DNA of 64,000 bases from Vibrio sp. B1FLJ16 (GTDB lineage Bacteria; Pseudomonadota; Gammaproteobacteria; Enterobacterales; Vibrionaceae). Each line of letters starts with the position of its first letter. Position 1 is the stretch's first letter. The stretch spans positions 1,054,001-1,118,000 of the forward strand of contig NZ_HG992750.1 of the NCBI RefSeq assembly GCF_905175385.1, given 5' to 3'. This document shows, piece after piece, positions 29,930 to 38,756 of the stretch. Both the position numbers and the translations under genes were made by a program. The notes under the pieces are model-generated. The model was not told where the DNA came from and made no database searches. It saw only the letters and a program-made list of their open reading frames with translations.

Positions 29930-30484
29930 ATGAAAAAGACGATACTTGCAGTGATGATGACCTTCGCACTATTTGGTTGTGACGAAGCTAATAAAACCGT
30001 AGATAGCGCCCAAGAAGCAGCGACTGAAGCTGCGGAAAGTGTACAAGAGACAGCATCTGAGGCGATGGATACTGTAGAAGAAACAGCATCTGACGCCATG
30101 GACAGTGCATCTGACGCCATGGACAATGTAGAAGAAGCTGCTTCTGATGCTATGGATAGTGCGCAAGATGCTGCCAGTGATATGGCCGACTCAATGACTG
30201 ATTCGTTTGATTACGACCAATTCGCGGCAACCTCTCCGCAAGCCAAAACTTTTTCAGATTCGATCCAAGCAGCTATGGACGTAGACTTTAGTGACCCTCA
30301 AGCCGTTGATAGCATCACAAACCGCGTTGCTAATGCTTATAAATGTTATGTTGAGTCAACATCTGAGACAGAAGCACAAAGCACTTTAAGCAGCATACTT
30401 TCCTCATTAAGTAATGGTGATGTTAAGTCGCTAATACAAACCGCCATTGATAATGCGAAATACATTACTCAGTGTGCAATGTAG
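29930..30484 (+). CDS. predicted lipoprotein with 11-residue Ala/Asp/Glu helical repeats
   Basis: The 184-aa precursor has a signal peptide ending in a lipobox-like FGC (Cys18). Residues about 22-95 are repeats of an 11-residue acidic amphipathic unit such as VEETASDAMDS, VEEAASDAMDS and a short SASDAMD copy. This pattern is seen in extended helical or LEA-like stalks. The C-terminal globular part has two cysteines (YKCYVES and ITQCAM) that could form a disulfide. A strong ribosome site (AAGGATAAAGG) supports the start. It has its own 265-bp upstream region and need not belong to the T6SS. I do not recognise a family with a known function. Confidence 0.82.
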   Translation: MKKTILAVMMTFALFGCDEANKTVDSAQEAATEAAESVQETASEAMDTVEETASDAMDSASDAMDNVEEAASDAMDSAQDAASDMADSMTDSFDYDQFAATSPQAKTFSDSIQAAMDVDFSDPQAVDSITNRVANAYKCYVESTSETEAQSTLSSILSSLSNGDVKSLIQTAIDNAKYITQCAM

Positions 30485-30490
30485 GCGTTT

Positions 30491-30531
30491 GAGGTTAGAT
30501 TGGATGTACTGTTTCAAGTCGATCTAACCTC
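30491..30531 (+). terminator. inverted repeat after the lipoprotein gene, possible terminator
   Basis: A perfect 10-bp inverted repeat (GAGGTTAGAT / ATCTAACCTC) with a 21-nt loop begins 6 nt after the stop. There is no U-tract, so termination is uncertain; it also marks the boundary with the methyltransferase relic. Confidence 0.4.
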
Positions 30532-30537
30532 GACTTA

Positions 30538-31156
30538 CCCCGATACACACTGACACCAAACCTTCGGAACTATTTGTATCACTATGCTCTTAAGCATCAG
30601 ACAAAAGGAAATGGATTTGGATTTGGCCTTATAAACCCGAAAAATCCGGATTCAGTAACCCATACATTGTCAGCACGTTATTATAAAGATGGTTCTGAGA
30701 TTCATATTAACCAGGATGGGCTTTCTGCTGAGTATCTTGAAAGAAATAAAGAGCACGGAATAAGAAAAAATCAGGAGCGTGAAAAAGAAGCGATCGCGTA
30801 CGCTGATAAATTCCGAGAGGAGTACCCGGAATGCTCGGATAAGCAGTACAAAGAGATGATTAAGGAAAGGGAAAAAATACGACGATGCGAAAGGCCGTTA
30901 TGCCCCTGAGTTTGATTCGCTTTACAAAACTCCTCGTCGCTTAACACCTCAGGAATGTGCCCGTCTGATGGGCTTTGAAAAACCGGTACCAGACAGAACT
31001 GAGCAAGACAAAGATTTTCGAATTGTTTGTGCTGATACTGCAGACTATAAACAGTTCGGGAACTCCGTTGTGGCCCCGGTATTCAGAGCAGTCGCTCAGC
31101 TGATGAAGCCATTTATAGAAAAAGCGAAAAGCGGAGCGTGTGATAAATCGGCTTAA
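30538..31156 (+). pseudogene. 3' relic of a C5-cytosine DNA methyltransferase (Dcm-like)
   Basis: The translated pieces match the C-terminal target-recognition and motif IX-X part of C5 methyltransferases: [45 protein letters not shown], then [17 protein letters not shown] and the motif X sequence [16 protein letters not shown]. The N-terminal catalytic half (motifs I-VIII, including the PCQ cysteine) is missing. The frame breaks in an A6 run at 30872-30877; dropping one A joins KEREK to [13 protein letters not shown]. No endonuclease gene is nearby. It is a clear relic, at the downstream flank of the T6SS region. Confidence 0.85.
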
Positions 31157-31165
31157 GTTTTTCAG

Positions 31166-31200
31166 GCAGAGTAATAAGCACAAACGTCTTCTTACTCTGC
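31166..31200. other. hairpin after the methyltransferase relic
   Basis: GCAGAGTAA and TTACTCTGC pair perfectly (9 bp), and the stem can extend by AAG/CTT across one mismatch. It lacks a U-tract on either strand. The rest of 31201-31454 holds no gene that I can support. Confidence 0.5.
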
Positions 31201-31454
31201 AAACAATACAACCGTTAAGTGCGCCAAACATAAATAACACTGGCATCAGATGTAATATCTCATACACGATCTGACAGTGTTAGCACTTCAATTGAACACA
31301 AAGCCGTATAATTGCTGAAAGTCTGATGTTCAGACTTCTACGGATAATTTTAGATAGGGACGATTCGTATTACTTGAGTCCAAAAGAGCTTGTGCGCTGC
31401 ATAGAATCTATGACAACTTCGAATTACCCCTAATAGACTGAATTTAAATCATAT

Positions 31455-32339
31455 TTAGTTAGTCGCACCAAGCTTTTCAATAACAAAGTCTAAAAAGACT
31501 TTCACTCGTTCAGGCTGGTAATCACCTCCGCGATAGAGAGCGTTCAGCGGATACTCAAGAGGCTTAAAACCGACATCAAGCTTTTGTAATAGTCCCTTTT
31601 CTACATAAGGTGCAGCGATAATGTCGGGTTGATAACTTGCACCAACAGCTGAGAGCGTCAATTGGCGAATCATCCTTGGGCTATTACTTTTGAAAACGGC
31701 ATGTACGGCTAGACTATTGCTCTGGCTCAGAGAATTGGCCACAGGCCAGCGAGTTGTGGGGTGAAGGTTGTTGTCAATAAGGCAAGGCAATTGCGATAAA
31801 TCCGCGTCATGCCTGTACTGTTTTACTAAGTCTGGCGCGGCATACACTGAACTTTGAAGTGACGTTATCTTACGATATCTGAAGTTAGAGTCTTCTAATT
31901 CACTGGCACGAAAAGCAATGTCTATAGCTTGTTCCACTAGATTAAGTTTTTGATTGGTTACAATGATGTCTATCAGAATATCGGGATAGCGAACATGAAA
32001 CTCAGGGATAAGCGGGCTTAATAATTCCTCTGCAAAACCCTGAGAAGCCGTTATACGTAAAGGTCCAGAGGCATCTTTATTGTTTGAACTGAGTTGGTGG
32101 TAAAGCTTGTCTAGATTGGTCAGAACCTGTTGTGCTTGAAGGTAGTATTCCTGGCCTGACTGATTGACCGAAAGCTTGCGGGTAGTGCGATGAAACAATT
32201 GGACCCCGAGCTGCTCTTCGACTTGGTTAACATATTTAGAAGCAAGAGATTTAGAAATGCCTAAACGCTCTGAAGCGGCAGTAAATGATCCTGTTTCTAT
32301 CACTGCTACCACTGTTCTCATTCCATCGATAGTATCCAT
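31455..32339 (-). CDS. LysR-family transcriptional regulator
   Basis: The 294-aa protein has a typical N-terminal winged helix (SFTAASERLGISKSLASKYVNQVEEQLGVQLFHRTTRKLSV) and a type-2 periplasmic-binding-like effector domain. It belongs to the CrgA/DsdC-like group often paired with oxidoreductase or transferase genes. It is transcribed away from the glutathione transferase gene with a 101-bp gap, the classic arrangement for LysR control of the divergent neighbour. The ligand is unknown. Confidence 0.9.
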   Translation of the reverse strand: MDTIDGMRTVVAVIETGSFTAASERLGISKSLASKYVNQVEEQLGVQLFHRTTRKLSVNQSGQEYYLQAQQVLTNLDKLYHQLSSNNKDASGPLRITASQGFAEELLSPLIPEFHVRYPDILIDIIVTNQKLNLVEQAIDIAFRASELEDSNFRYRKITSLQSSVYAAPDLVKQYRHDADLSQLPCLIDNNLHPTTRWPVANSLSQSNSLAVHAVFKSNSPRMIRQLTLSAVGASYQPDIIAAPYVEKGLLQKLDVGFKPLEYPLNALYRGGDYQPERVKVFLDFVIEKLGATN

Positions 32340-32440
32340 GAATTATCAACATATTGGAAATTATCATTCAATGCTAGCGGGGTTTTTCTTCTTAGCAAGT
32401 TGTTCTTAAATATAAAAACAAACACTGTTAGGAGAAAACA

Positions 32441-33094
32441 ATGTTAAAGCTATACTGGCACCCCGTCTCTGGGCACGCTCACCGTGCGCATATGCTATTA
32501 AGAATGCTCAAATTGAATGTTGAGCTCATTACTGTTGATTTGCTTGCGGGAGAACATCAACAACCAGAATTTTTGGCACTTAACCCCTTTGGCCAGATCC
32601 CTGTACTGGTAGATGGTGAAACTGTCATTTCTGATTCAAATGCTATTTTAGTTTATCTCGCTACCGTTTATGACAAAGAGCGCCAATGGCTTCCCGAGTC
32701 ACCCCAGGTACGTGCGAATATTGAGCAGTTTCTTTCTCTTGCAGCTCATCGGCTAGCGGGTTCAATCGCCAAACTGCGTGCAGCGAATTTATTTAATCAT
32801 TACATAGATAGTGAACCGCTCACCCAAGAAGCATATAAGCTACTCAACCAACTCCAGAATTACCAAAATGGCCGCCAGTGGTTAGTAGGAACACAGCCGA
32901 CTATTGCTGACTTAGCCCTCTACAGTTATATCAAGTTAGCACCAGAAGGCGGTATAAGTTTAGCTCCCTACCCTAACGTAGAAGCCTGGCTCAAACGAGT
33001 AGAAGAACTGCCTGGCTTTGTTCCTATGCTGCTTTCGAATGTAGGACTGCGGAAGGAGACACGAAATAATGAGGTTGGCGAAAAGCATTGTTAG
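32441..33094 (+). CDS. glutathione S-transferase family protein
   Basis: The N-terminal thioredoxin-like domain (LYWHPVSGHAHRAHMLLRML, ALNPFGQIPVLVDGE, ISDSNAILVYL) binds glutathione; the C-terminal helical domain follows with QPTIADLALYSY. The 217-aa length fits soluble bacterial GSTs. The SGHAHR segment at the catalytic turn resembles the Ser/Cys-type bacterial GSTs rather than the tyrosine type. A good ribosome site (AGGAG) precedes the ATG. Probably controlled by the divergent LysR regulator; the substrate is unknown. The stop overlaps the convergent GNAT gene by 4 nt. Confidence 0.9.
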   Translation: MLKLYWHPVSGHAHRAHMLLRMLKLNVELITVDLLAGEHQQPEFLALNPFGQIPVLVDGETVISDSNAILVYLATVYDKERQWLPESPQVRANIEQFLSLAAHRLAGSIAKLRAANLFNHYIDSEPLTQEAYKLLNQLQNYQNGRQWLVGTQPTIADLALYSYIKLAPEGGISLAPYPNVEAWLKRVEELPGFVPMLLSNVGLRKETRNNEVGEKHC

Positions 33095-33639
33095 CTTAGC
33101 AATAACTCATAAACGCCCATTCGCTGAGAAGGGTCTAACGTTTCAAGGTCATGTTCCAGGTAGTGCATCAATTTTGCCCCGGCGCGCTCGGCAATTTTGA
33201 TGCTCGCTATATTCTCTTCTAAGCAATGAAACTGGATTGACTGAGCATTGCCCCTCTCTTTGAGGTACAGAACGAGTACTGTAAGCACTTGATCGATAAC
33301 CTTATGCCCTCGTCCGTTATCGGCAAGCCAGTAGCCTATTTCTGCCACATGCGTTTCTGGGTGGACACCTTTTGAGCCGATCACACCTGAAAAACGCTCA
33401 TCGAAGTAAATAGCACACCAACAAGCGTCCACAGCCTTATTGTTCACTCTCTGAGATATATACTGGCCCGCTTCTCTTCTGTTGGTGACAAAGTCGGTCC
33501 AGGGTAAAAAACCAGCTAACCGATTACGATTGTCATTCACTACTTCTAGCAGCACAGGAGCATGCTTAGCGGACAGAGGCTCTATCGAGATTCTTTCAGA
33601 TATCCAGTGGCGCTGTTGTAACCGCTTATCTTGAAACAT
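33091..33639 (-). CDS. GNAT acetyltransferase, RimJ/RimL-like
   Basis: The 182-aa protein has the RimL-type layout: ISERISIEPLSAKHAPVL at the start, FSGVIGSKGVHPETHVAEIGYWLADNGRGHKVIDQV across the acetyl-CoA-binding motif A, and ENIASIKIAERAGAKL near the end. Relatives acetylate protein N-termini or small molecules with acetyl-CoA; the target cannot be told from sequence. A GGGG-containing ribosome site precedes the ATG. It lies 9 nt downstream of the Nudix gene and is probably cotranscribed. Confidence 0.88.
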   Translation of the reverse strand: MFQDKRLQQRHWISERISIEPLSAKHAPVLLEVVNDNRNRLAGFLPWTDFVTNRREAGQYISQRVNNKAVDACWCAIYFDERFSGVIGSKGVHPETHVAEIGYWLADNGRGHKVIDQVLTVLVLYLKERGNAQSIQFHCLEENIASIKIAERAGAKLMHYLEHDLETLDPSQRMGVYELLLS

Positions 33640-33648
33640 GTTACCCCT

Positions 33649-34104
33649 TTACCTTTGTTCTATAAGAGTGAATGGAGTCAATTTAGTTTTATCAACATAG
33701 TTCAACCACACGTGCTCATAAAGTTGATGCTGATTCGCAAATGGAGCCAGTTGTTTAGCTTCATCTAACGTACACCAACGATAATCAGTATGCTCGTCAT
33801 TAAGGATAATACTCTGGTCAGGCTGACAAAATATGACAAAGCAAGGAATAACCATAATGCGGTTCTTTCTTGCTTCATAAAACTGTTCGAGAAAATCAGC
33901 GGTATGTAGCTCTACATTCTCAATCTGGGTCTCTTCTTTCAGCTCTCTGAGAATGGTTTGCCATCCTTGCTCTCCTTCCTCAATGCCGCCCGCAACATGA
34001 CACCAATAGCCACCTTTCACGCGTTTTAAGAGCAGCATTTTCTGAATGCCGTCAATTTCAGAAATGACGACACCGGACACGTGAGTCGCTTGTATTGGGA
34101 TCAT
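33649..34104 (-). CDS. Nudix hydrolase
   Basis: The 151-aa protein carries the Nudix box GGIEEGEQGWQTILRELKEE followed by TQI, with the catalytic glutamates in place and Gln where the consensus has the last Gly. Nudix enzymes hydrolyse nucleoside diphosphate derivatives. The VIPCFVIFCQPDQSIILNDEHTDYRWC segment resembles dihydroneopterin-triphosphate or 8-oxo-dGTP type members, but the substrate is not determinable. It is the first gene of a two-gene minus-strand unit with the GNAT enzyme. Confidence 0.88.
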   Translation of the reverse strand: MIPIQATHVSGVVISEIDGIQKMLLLKRVKGGYWCHVAGGIEEGEQGWQTILRELKEETQIENVELHTADFLEQFYEARKNRIMVIPCFVIFCQPDQSIILNDEHTDYRWCTLDEAKQLAPFANQHQLYEHVWLNYVDKTKLTPFTLIEQR

Positions 34105-34269
34105 GAAAAGTCCTTAGTATTGGTAAAGGCATACACGTATTAAGAACTGAACAGTGTATACGTTTGAGCTAAAAATCTCATTTTATCGGCAAAAATCAAT
34201 TTATGACCTAGCTTATTTTGACCAGCTAGTATGTTAAAATGCGATCTCACGCAACAGTTGAGCATTCAC

Positions 34270-35175
34270 ATGTCTAATTCAATCAGCGCCATGGTTCCCA
34301 TTGGTGTGCGCTTTATGGTTCTTTCCGCTTTTGGTTTTGCGCTCATGTCAGCGACCGTAAAGCACGTCAGTCTGCATGGTATTCCTGTCTTTGAAATCGT
34401 AGCGGCCAGGGCTTTTGTTTCTTTGGTGATCAGCTATTTAGATGTAAAGCGTAAACGGATTTCTGTCTGGGGAAATAACAAAAGATTACTTCTCGCACGT
34501 GGTGCTGTTGGTACCTTTGCCTTGATGTGTGTTTACTATTCTGTAACCACGCTACCTTTAGCAGAAGCGACCATATTCCAGTATATTCACCCGGCGTTTA
34601 CCGCTCTTCTTGCGGTGTTTTTCCTTAAAGAGCGTATCCAGCCTTCTACTTTCGTGTGTATTGCATTGTGCTTGCTCGGGGTCTACGTGATGATTCGGCC
34701 AGAAACAGGGGCATCAGCAGAGCATGCGTTACCAATGGTTAGCGTGGTGGCTGCGTTGCTGGGTGCATTGGGCAGTTCTGTCGCTTACGTCATCGTCAGA
34801 AAACTAAGCCAGACAGAAGACAGTTCTGTGATTATTTTTTACTTCCCGTTAGTCGCTTTACCAGCGTCGATATTTTTAATGGGCGACAACTTTGTTATGC
34901 CGGATCTCTACCTAACCATCATGCTGATTTTGGTTGGCGTCTTCACTCAAATCGGCCAGTTGGGAATGACTAAAGCAATGCAGACTCAGGAAGCAGGTAA
35001 GGCATCAGCCTACTCCTACATTCAGATCATCTTCTCGGGACTGATTGGTATTGTCATTTTCAACGAGCTACCTTCCGTATGGACTTATATCGGCGGCAGT
35101 CTGATTGTGACAGGCGCACTGATTAACGCATTTGGAAGACACATACGATTACCGTTTGTGCGCCGGAGTGCTTAG
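34270..35175 (+). CDS. EamA/DMT-family membrane permease
   Basis: The protein has ten predicted membrane helices in two EamA repeats, for example GVRFMVLSAFGFALMSATVKHV, ALMCVYYSVTTLPLAEATIFQYIHPAFTALLAVFFLKE in the first and ASAYSYIQIIFSGLIGIVIFNE in the second. Such DMT transporters export metabolites or amino acids; the substrate is unknown. I prefer the ATG at 34270 (301 aa, starting MSNSIS) because the upstream ATG at 34231 adds a polar stretch and has no ribosome site; neither start has a strong one. Confidence 0.88.
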   Translation: MSNSISAMVPIGVRFMVLSAFGFALMSATVKHVSLHGIPVFEIVAARAFVSLVISYLDVKRKRISVWGNNKRLLLARGAVGTFALMCVYYSVTTLPLAEATIFQYIHPAFTALLAVFFLKERIQPSTFVCIALCLLGVYVMIRPETGASAEHALPMVSVVAALLGALGSSVAYVIVRKLSQTEDSSVIIFYFPLVALPASIFLMGDNFVMPDLYLTIMLILVGVFTQIGQLGMTKAMQTQEAGKASAYSYIQIIFSGLIGIVIFNELPSVWTYIGGSLIVTGALINAFGRHIRLPFVRRSA

Positions 35176-35202
35176 CGTTTAGAAGAAAGCGATTAAGAAC
35201 TT

Positions 35203-35238
35203 ATGCCCGGTAACTAAAATTTACTACCGGGCATTTTT
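35203..35238. terminator. bidirectional terminator between the DMT and MAPEG genes
   Basis: A perfect 10-bp stem (ATGCCCGGTA / TACCGGGCAT) is followed by five T residues on the plus strand. It lies between two convergent genes, 6 nt from the end of the MAPEG gene. Confidence 0.85.
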
Positions 35239-35243
35239 CCAAA

Positions 35244-35630
35244 TTACCAAAGCTTTTCGTAAGGAAGGTAAATCATATTCAAAACCACTAAAGCAGCGAT
35301 AATAAGAAAAGTTAATTGCATGCCTTTAACCCTTCCTTTAAAGCTCTCTTTAAGAATGCCTCTGGCGTGAATGATTCGCCCGATAACAAAAATAATACCG
35401 GTAAGGTGAATCCATACTGGCTTAGCGCTGTTGTACTCCAGTAACGCCATAAGTATCAGAGTAATGGGGATATACTCACTGGCATTACTTTGTGCACTGC
35501 GTGCAATTTGCAGCACTTTAACCCCGCCATCCGAGTAGGCAACTTGGTTAATACGTCGCTGTTTTATTACCTGAATCGCGAGCCAGATGAGTAGCCCGGC
35601 TAAAATACATGCGTACAAAGCTGTGATCAT
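35244..35630 (-). CDS. MAPEG-family membrane protein
   Basis: The 128-aa protein has four membrane helices and the MAPEG core (RRINQVAYSDGG, ARSAQSNASEYIPITLILMALLEY, GRIIHARGIL). Eukaryotic relatives are glutathione-dependent enzymes such as microsomal GST; bacterial members are largely uncharacterised inner-membrane proteins. I chose the ATG at 35630, where AAGGA is 6 nt upstream, rather than the long in-frame extension to 35699, which adds an unlikely polar N-terminus. Confidence 0.85.
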   Translation of the reverse strand: MITALYACILAGLLIWLAIQVIKQRRINQVAYSDGGVKVLQIARSAQSNASEYIPITLILMALLEYNSAKPVWIHLTGIIFVIGRIIHARGILKESFKGRVKGMQLTFLIIAALVVLNMIYLPYEKLW

Positions 35631-35700
35631 ATCCATTCCTTGTGATTTATCGTTTTTAGGCTTTACACCTAAGTTAAGCAAGGATTCTGCTTGCAGCAAC

Positions 35701-36432
35701 CTACAGACTCAATCCCTGTGCCACTGCTGTAACTCCACTCACAAAACAGAGCAAGAGAGCGCCTATACGGATTTTCTCTTTCGGTAATGACTGCGTCGTT
35801 TTCATGGCGAGCCAGTAGCCGAATGCGGCGGCGGGTAACAATGGCAGCGTGATAACCAAATGGTGCAGCGTAAAGAAGCCTGCAGGTATCTGGACGATGA
35901 GTGAAATAATTGAGCTGAAAACAAAGAATGCGGACAGATTACCACGTAACTGATTCGCTTCCTGGTGTTGTAGCAACAACGCCATTGGCGGTCCACCGAT
36001 TGCAGAACTGGTACCAAACAAGCCCGAGAAGAAACCTGCCAATGTCATGCGTCCTGGTGTGGGCTCAATACGAAATGGAAGCACACTGATAATAACGGCA
36101 AACAGTACTAGGGCTCCAATCCATAGTGTCAGAACATCAGTAGACACAAAGTAAAGCACAGCGCCACCAGCTATAGAGCCGGGAATGCGCCCTATTAATG
36201 CCATTTTCAATCCGCCGATCTCAACACTACTGCGGTGTTTAAACGCATTTAGTAAAGAGATAAACAGCGCAACCAAACAGATTGGCGCTGGCACGTATTC
36301 AGGTGACCAGAGAATCAGCAGCGGCGCGGCAACAATAGCCAGGCCAAAGCCAATTGCCGTCTGAACATAAGAACCAAGAAAGATCAGTCCTATCGCTATC
36401 AAGTTTATGGAGTCTAATTCCGTCGAGATCAT
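35701..36432 (-). CDS. TauE/SafE-family sulfite or organosulfur exporter
   Basis: The 243-aa protein has eight predicted membrane helices and the repeated TauE/SafE glycine-rich motifs (GSYVQTAIGFGLAIVAAPLL in the first half and GFFSGLFGTSSAIGGPPMALLL in the second). Members move sulfite, sulfoacetate or similar anions across the inner membrane. The neighbours do not indicate the substrate. It precedes the MAPEG gene with a 70-bp gap on the same strand. Confidence 0.9.
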   Translation of the reverse strand: MISTELDSINLIAIGLIFLGSYVQTAIGFGLAIVAAPLLILWSPEYVPAPICLVALFISLLNAFKHRSSVEIGGLKMALIGRIPGSIAGGAVLYFVSTDVLTLWIGALVLFAVIISVLPFRIEPTPGRMTLAGFFSGLFGTSSAIGGPPMALLLQHQEANQLRGNLSAFFVFSSIISLIVQIPAGFFTLHHLVITLPLLPAAAFGYWLAMKTTQSLPKEKIRIGALLLCFVSGVTAVAQGLSL

Positions 36433-36625
36433 CTTATATACGCAACCTTAATTACCATATCCGCTCAGCGCATTCGCTTTATGCGGTAGGAAAATTCTCA
36501 CTAAGCAACAATTCATTTAAATTCAATTAGTTACAAAAAACCGCGCAACACCACTAACCTTGACCAAAATGGCTAATGAATTCACGATCATAGGTGTATT
36601 TTTAACAATAAACGGGCACTAAAAT

Positions 36626-36976
36626 ATGACTTCTCACTCTTCTGCAAATACCCAGTGGTTACTCAACTTTCCTGAAGATATGAGAATTCATATGGCAAAC
36701 GTTTACATCGAGGCTATGGAAGAGGACATTGCCTTGCTAAAAGAGTCATTGCAGGTGGAATCCAGTGAAACAGCATCAACGCTGCCCATTGTACATAAAA
36801 TAAAAGGCGGTGCTATGCAAATAGGATTAAATAGTATCAGCCGTTCTGCGGCTGTCACTGAAAAACTGGGTAAGCTGGCTTCACCTGCTTATTCAAAAGC
36901 ATTATCAGTCTTCGTGACAGACATAGAGCAAAGTATTATCGACGTGACGGATTGGAAGAACATCAATAACGTGTAG
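36626..36976 (+). CDS. Hpt-domain phosphotransfer protein
   Basis: The 116-aa protein is a single histidine phosphotransfer domain with the motif IVHKIKGGAMQIG; the histidine near residue 57 is the likely phosphate carrier. It lies 69 nt upstream of the REC-TPR gene and is probably cotranscribed, so it may shuttle phosphate between a hybrid kinase and that receiver. No kinase is in this pair; the large hybrid kinase at 46053-49721 has its own Hpt domain. Confidence 0.85.
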   Translation: MTSHSSANTQWLLNFPEDMRIHMANVYIEAMEEDIALLKESLQVESSETASTLPIVHKIKGGAMQIGLNSISRSAAVTEKLGKLASPAYSKALSVFVTDIEQSIIDVTDWKNINNV

Positions 36977-37045
36977 ACCGATACTAACATTTCTATACCC
37001 AAATAACGTTTCATCCAAACCATTTTATTTTCGAAAGGCAACTCT

Positions 37046-38674
37046 ATGAGTCTAAACAATAGAGATTTAAAAGTTCTGATCGCCGATGATTCCAGATTAG
37101 TAACCAACAGCATTTCAGCGATGCTTAAAAAAATCGGCGTAAAAGACATTAAATGCGTATATAAGCCATTAGAAGTCCTCAACGCATGTAAAAACGATAA
37201 TTTTGATCTCGTCATTTGTGATTACAATTTTCAGACTCAACTTAACGGCTTCCAAATTATGGAAGAGCTTAAGTACCATAAATACCTGCCTGCCCATACT
37301 ACGTTTGTTTTCCTTACCGGCGAAAATGATCTCAAAATCGTCCGTTCAATCATAGACAGTGAACCGGATGATTACTTACTGAAACCTTTTAGCCAGGAGT
37401 TTTTTCAGACCAGACTGCGATCTGCGATGAAACGACGTGCATCGCTAGTCAAAATTCATGAAGAGCTCAGCAATGCCAATTATGAAGGAGCGGTGACCGC
37501 TTGTGATGAGCTGCTGCCATTACATCCGAACTACTCTACTTTGATCAGACGCTATAAAGCCTACGCTTTAGTCCAGAGTAAGCAGTTTGCCAGAGCTCGC
37601 GATGAATATGAACAAATGTTAGAAGAGGACAACTTTGACTGGATAAAGACCTCACTCGCCAATACCCTAATAGAGGCGCACGAATTTGATAAAGCCCAAG
37701 AGGTTTTAGATTCACTTCAACGCAAAGACGACAACCCTTATTACCACGATGAGATGTCAAGACTTGCCGTAGAAAAAGACGATTTACCACGAGCCATCGA
37801 GCACTTAAAACTATCGGCCATGCTTTTAGATGCAGGTGCGGAAAGAGAACTTGTCATCGCGAACCTTTCCTTAGCGAAAGAGTCATACAACGATGCAGTT
37901 ACCTATATGAAACGCTACTACGAGAAAAACATAAACACGTTTAGAGGTGGTGTGTTAACCAAGCTGAACTACGTAAGATGCTTTCTCTATCGTGCATTAC
38001 TCTCCCCGGGCACCTACAATTTTGACAATATGCTTGCTGGCTTAAAACCATTTATCAGAGAGATTGAAAGAAGTAATGAGCTAAACACACAGTCAGATTT
38101 AATTGCTGCGCATATTGCTTTGATTCGAGGTGACCTAAAAAAGGCGGTTACCAATGTTAAGCAGGCATTAAAAGCTAACGATTTGACTCATTTCTACGAC
38201 CAATACCATCTTTGTGTGCTTCTTGAACGCTGTTCATATATGAAAGACGTCAAGATACTCCTACCTAAAGCCCGCTCTGCTATCGCTAAAGAACAGCATC
38301 CAAGTATTCTCCGTAGCCAAATTCATATGTTCCAGAGTTTTGAGGTACGTATTCAAGAATCTCAGAAAGAAATTGCCCAGATAAGAGAACACCTTGTTGG
38401 CCAAAAAACCATTGCCGCAGCAGAGATTTCCACACATTTTGACCACTATTTTAAATTGCACGAATTGCTACCGAATTCAGCCAGAATTTGCCTGGCAATC
38501 ATTAAACTGGCATCAATACGCCCATTTAACTACCAGGGTAACTATCACATTCTGAGTAAAATTGAAGCATGTCATAAGGTTATGGAAAGTTTATGCAGTA
38601 AAGAGCAACTTGGGGATATGGAGTATCACTCCATGTACGACAAGGCAAAAAGCAATATCAGGAAGGTGATCTAA
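37046..38674 (+). CDS. response regulator with C-terminal TPR repeats (VieB-like)
   Basis: Residues about 8-125 form a receiver domain with acidic pocket ADD, phospho-acceptor Asp59 in VICDYNF, and Lys113 in YLLKPF. The remaining 400 residues are helical TPR-type repeats (for example YEGAVTACDELLPLHPNYSTL, FARARDEYEQMLEE, FDKAQEVLDSLQ) with no DNA-binding or enzymatic output. The layout is like VieB of V. cholerae, which inhibits its partner kinase VieS. By analogy it may act through protein contacts. The Hpt gene upstream is its likely phosphorelay partner. Confidence 0.88.
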   Translation: MSLNNRDLKVLIADDSRLVTNSISAMLKKIGVKDIKCVYKPLEVLNACKNDNFDLVICDYNFQTQLNGFQIMEELKYHKYLPAHTTFVFLTGENDLKIVRSIIDSEPDDYLLKPFSQEFFQTRLRSAMKRRASLVKIHEELSNANYEGAVTACDELLPLHPNYSTLIRRYKAYALVQSKQFARARDEYEQMLEEDNFDWIKTSLANTLIEAHEFDKAQEVLDSLQRKDDNPYYHDEMSRLAVEKDDLPRAIEHLKLSAMLLDAGAERELVIANLSLAKESYNDAVTYMKRYYEKNINTFRGGVLTKLNYVRCFLYRALLSPGTYNFDNMLAGLKPFIREIERSNELNTQSDLIAAHIALIRGDLKKAVTNVKQALKANDLTHFYDQYHLCVLLERCSYMKDVKILLPKARSAIAKEQHPSILRSQIHMFQSFEVRIQESQKEIAQIREHLVGQKTIAAAEISTHFDHYFKLHELLPNSARICLAIIKLASIRPFNYQGNYHILSKIEACHKVMESLCSKEQLGDMEYHSMYDKAKSNIRKVI

Positions 38675-38715
38675 CTGGGCTAAATCCTTTTAACGCAGTT
38701 AGAGTTTCTACTAGA

Positions 38716-38747
38716 TATACCCAAGTTCTTCATGATACTTGGGTATA
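38716..38747. terminator. bidirectional terminator, possibly a minimal ERIC-like palindrome
   Basis: TATACCCAAGT and ACTTGGGTATA form a perfect 11-bp stem with a 10-nt loop between two convergent genes. The stem sequence is close to the terminal repeat of the dispersed element at 40984-41237, so the terminator may derive from the ends of such an element. Confidence 0.7.
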
Positions 38748-38756
38748 GTAGTTAAC

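Noticed and set aside
30941..31267. A 108-codon minus-strand frame opposite the methyltransferase relic
   Set aside because: The plus strand of the same bases encodes conserved motif X of a methyltransferase, so this is a shadow.
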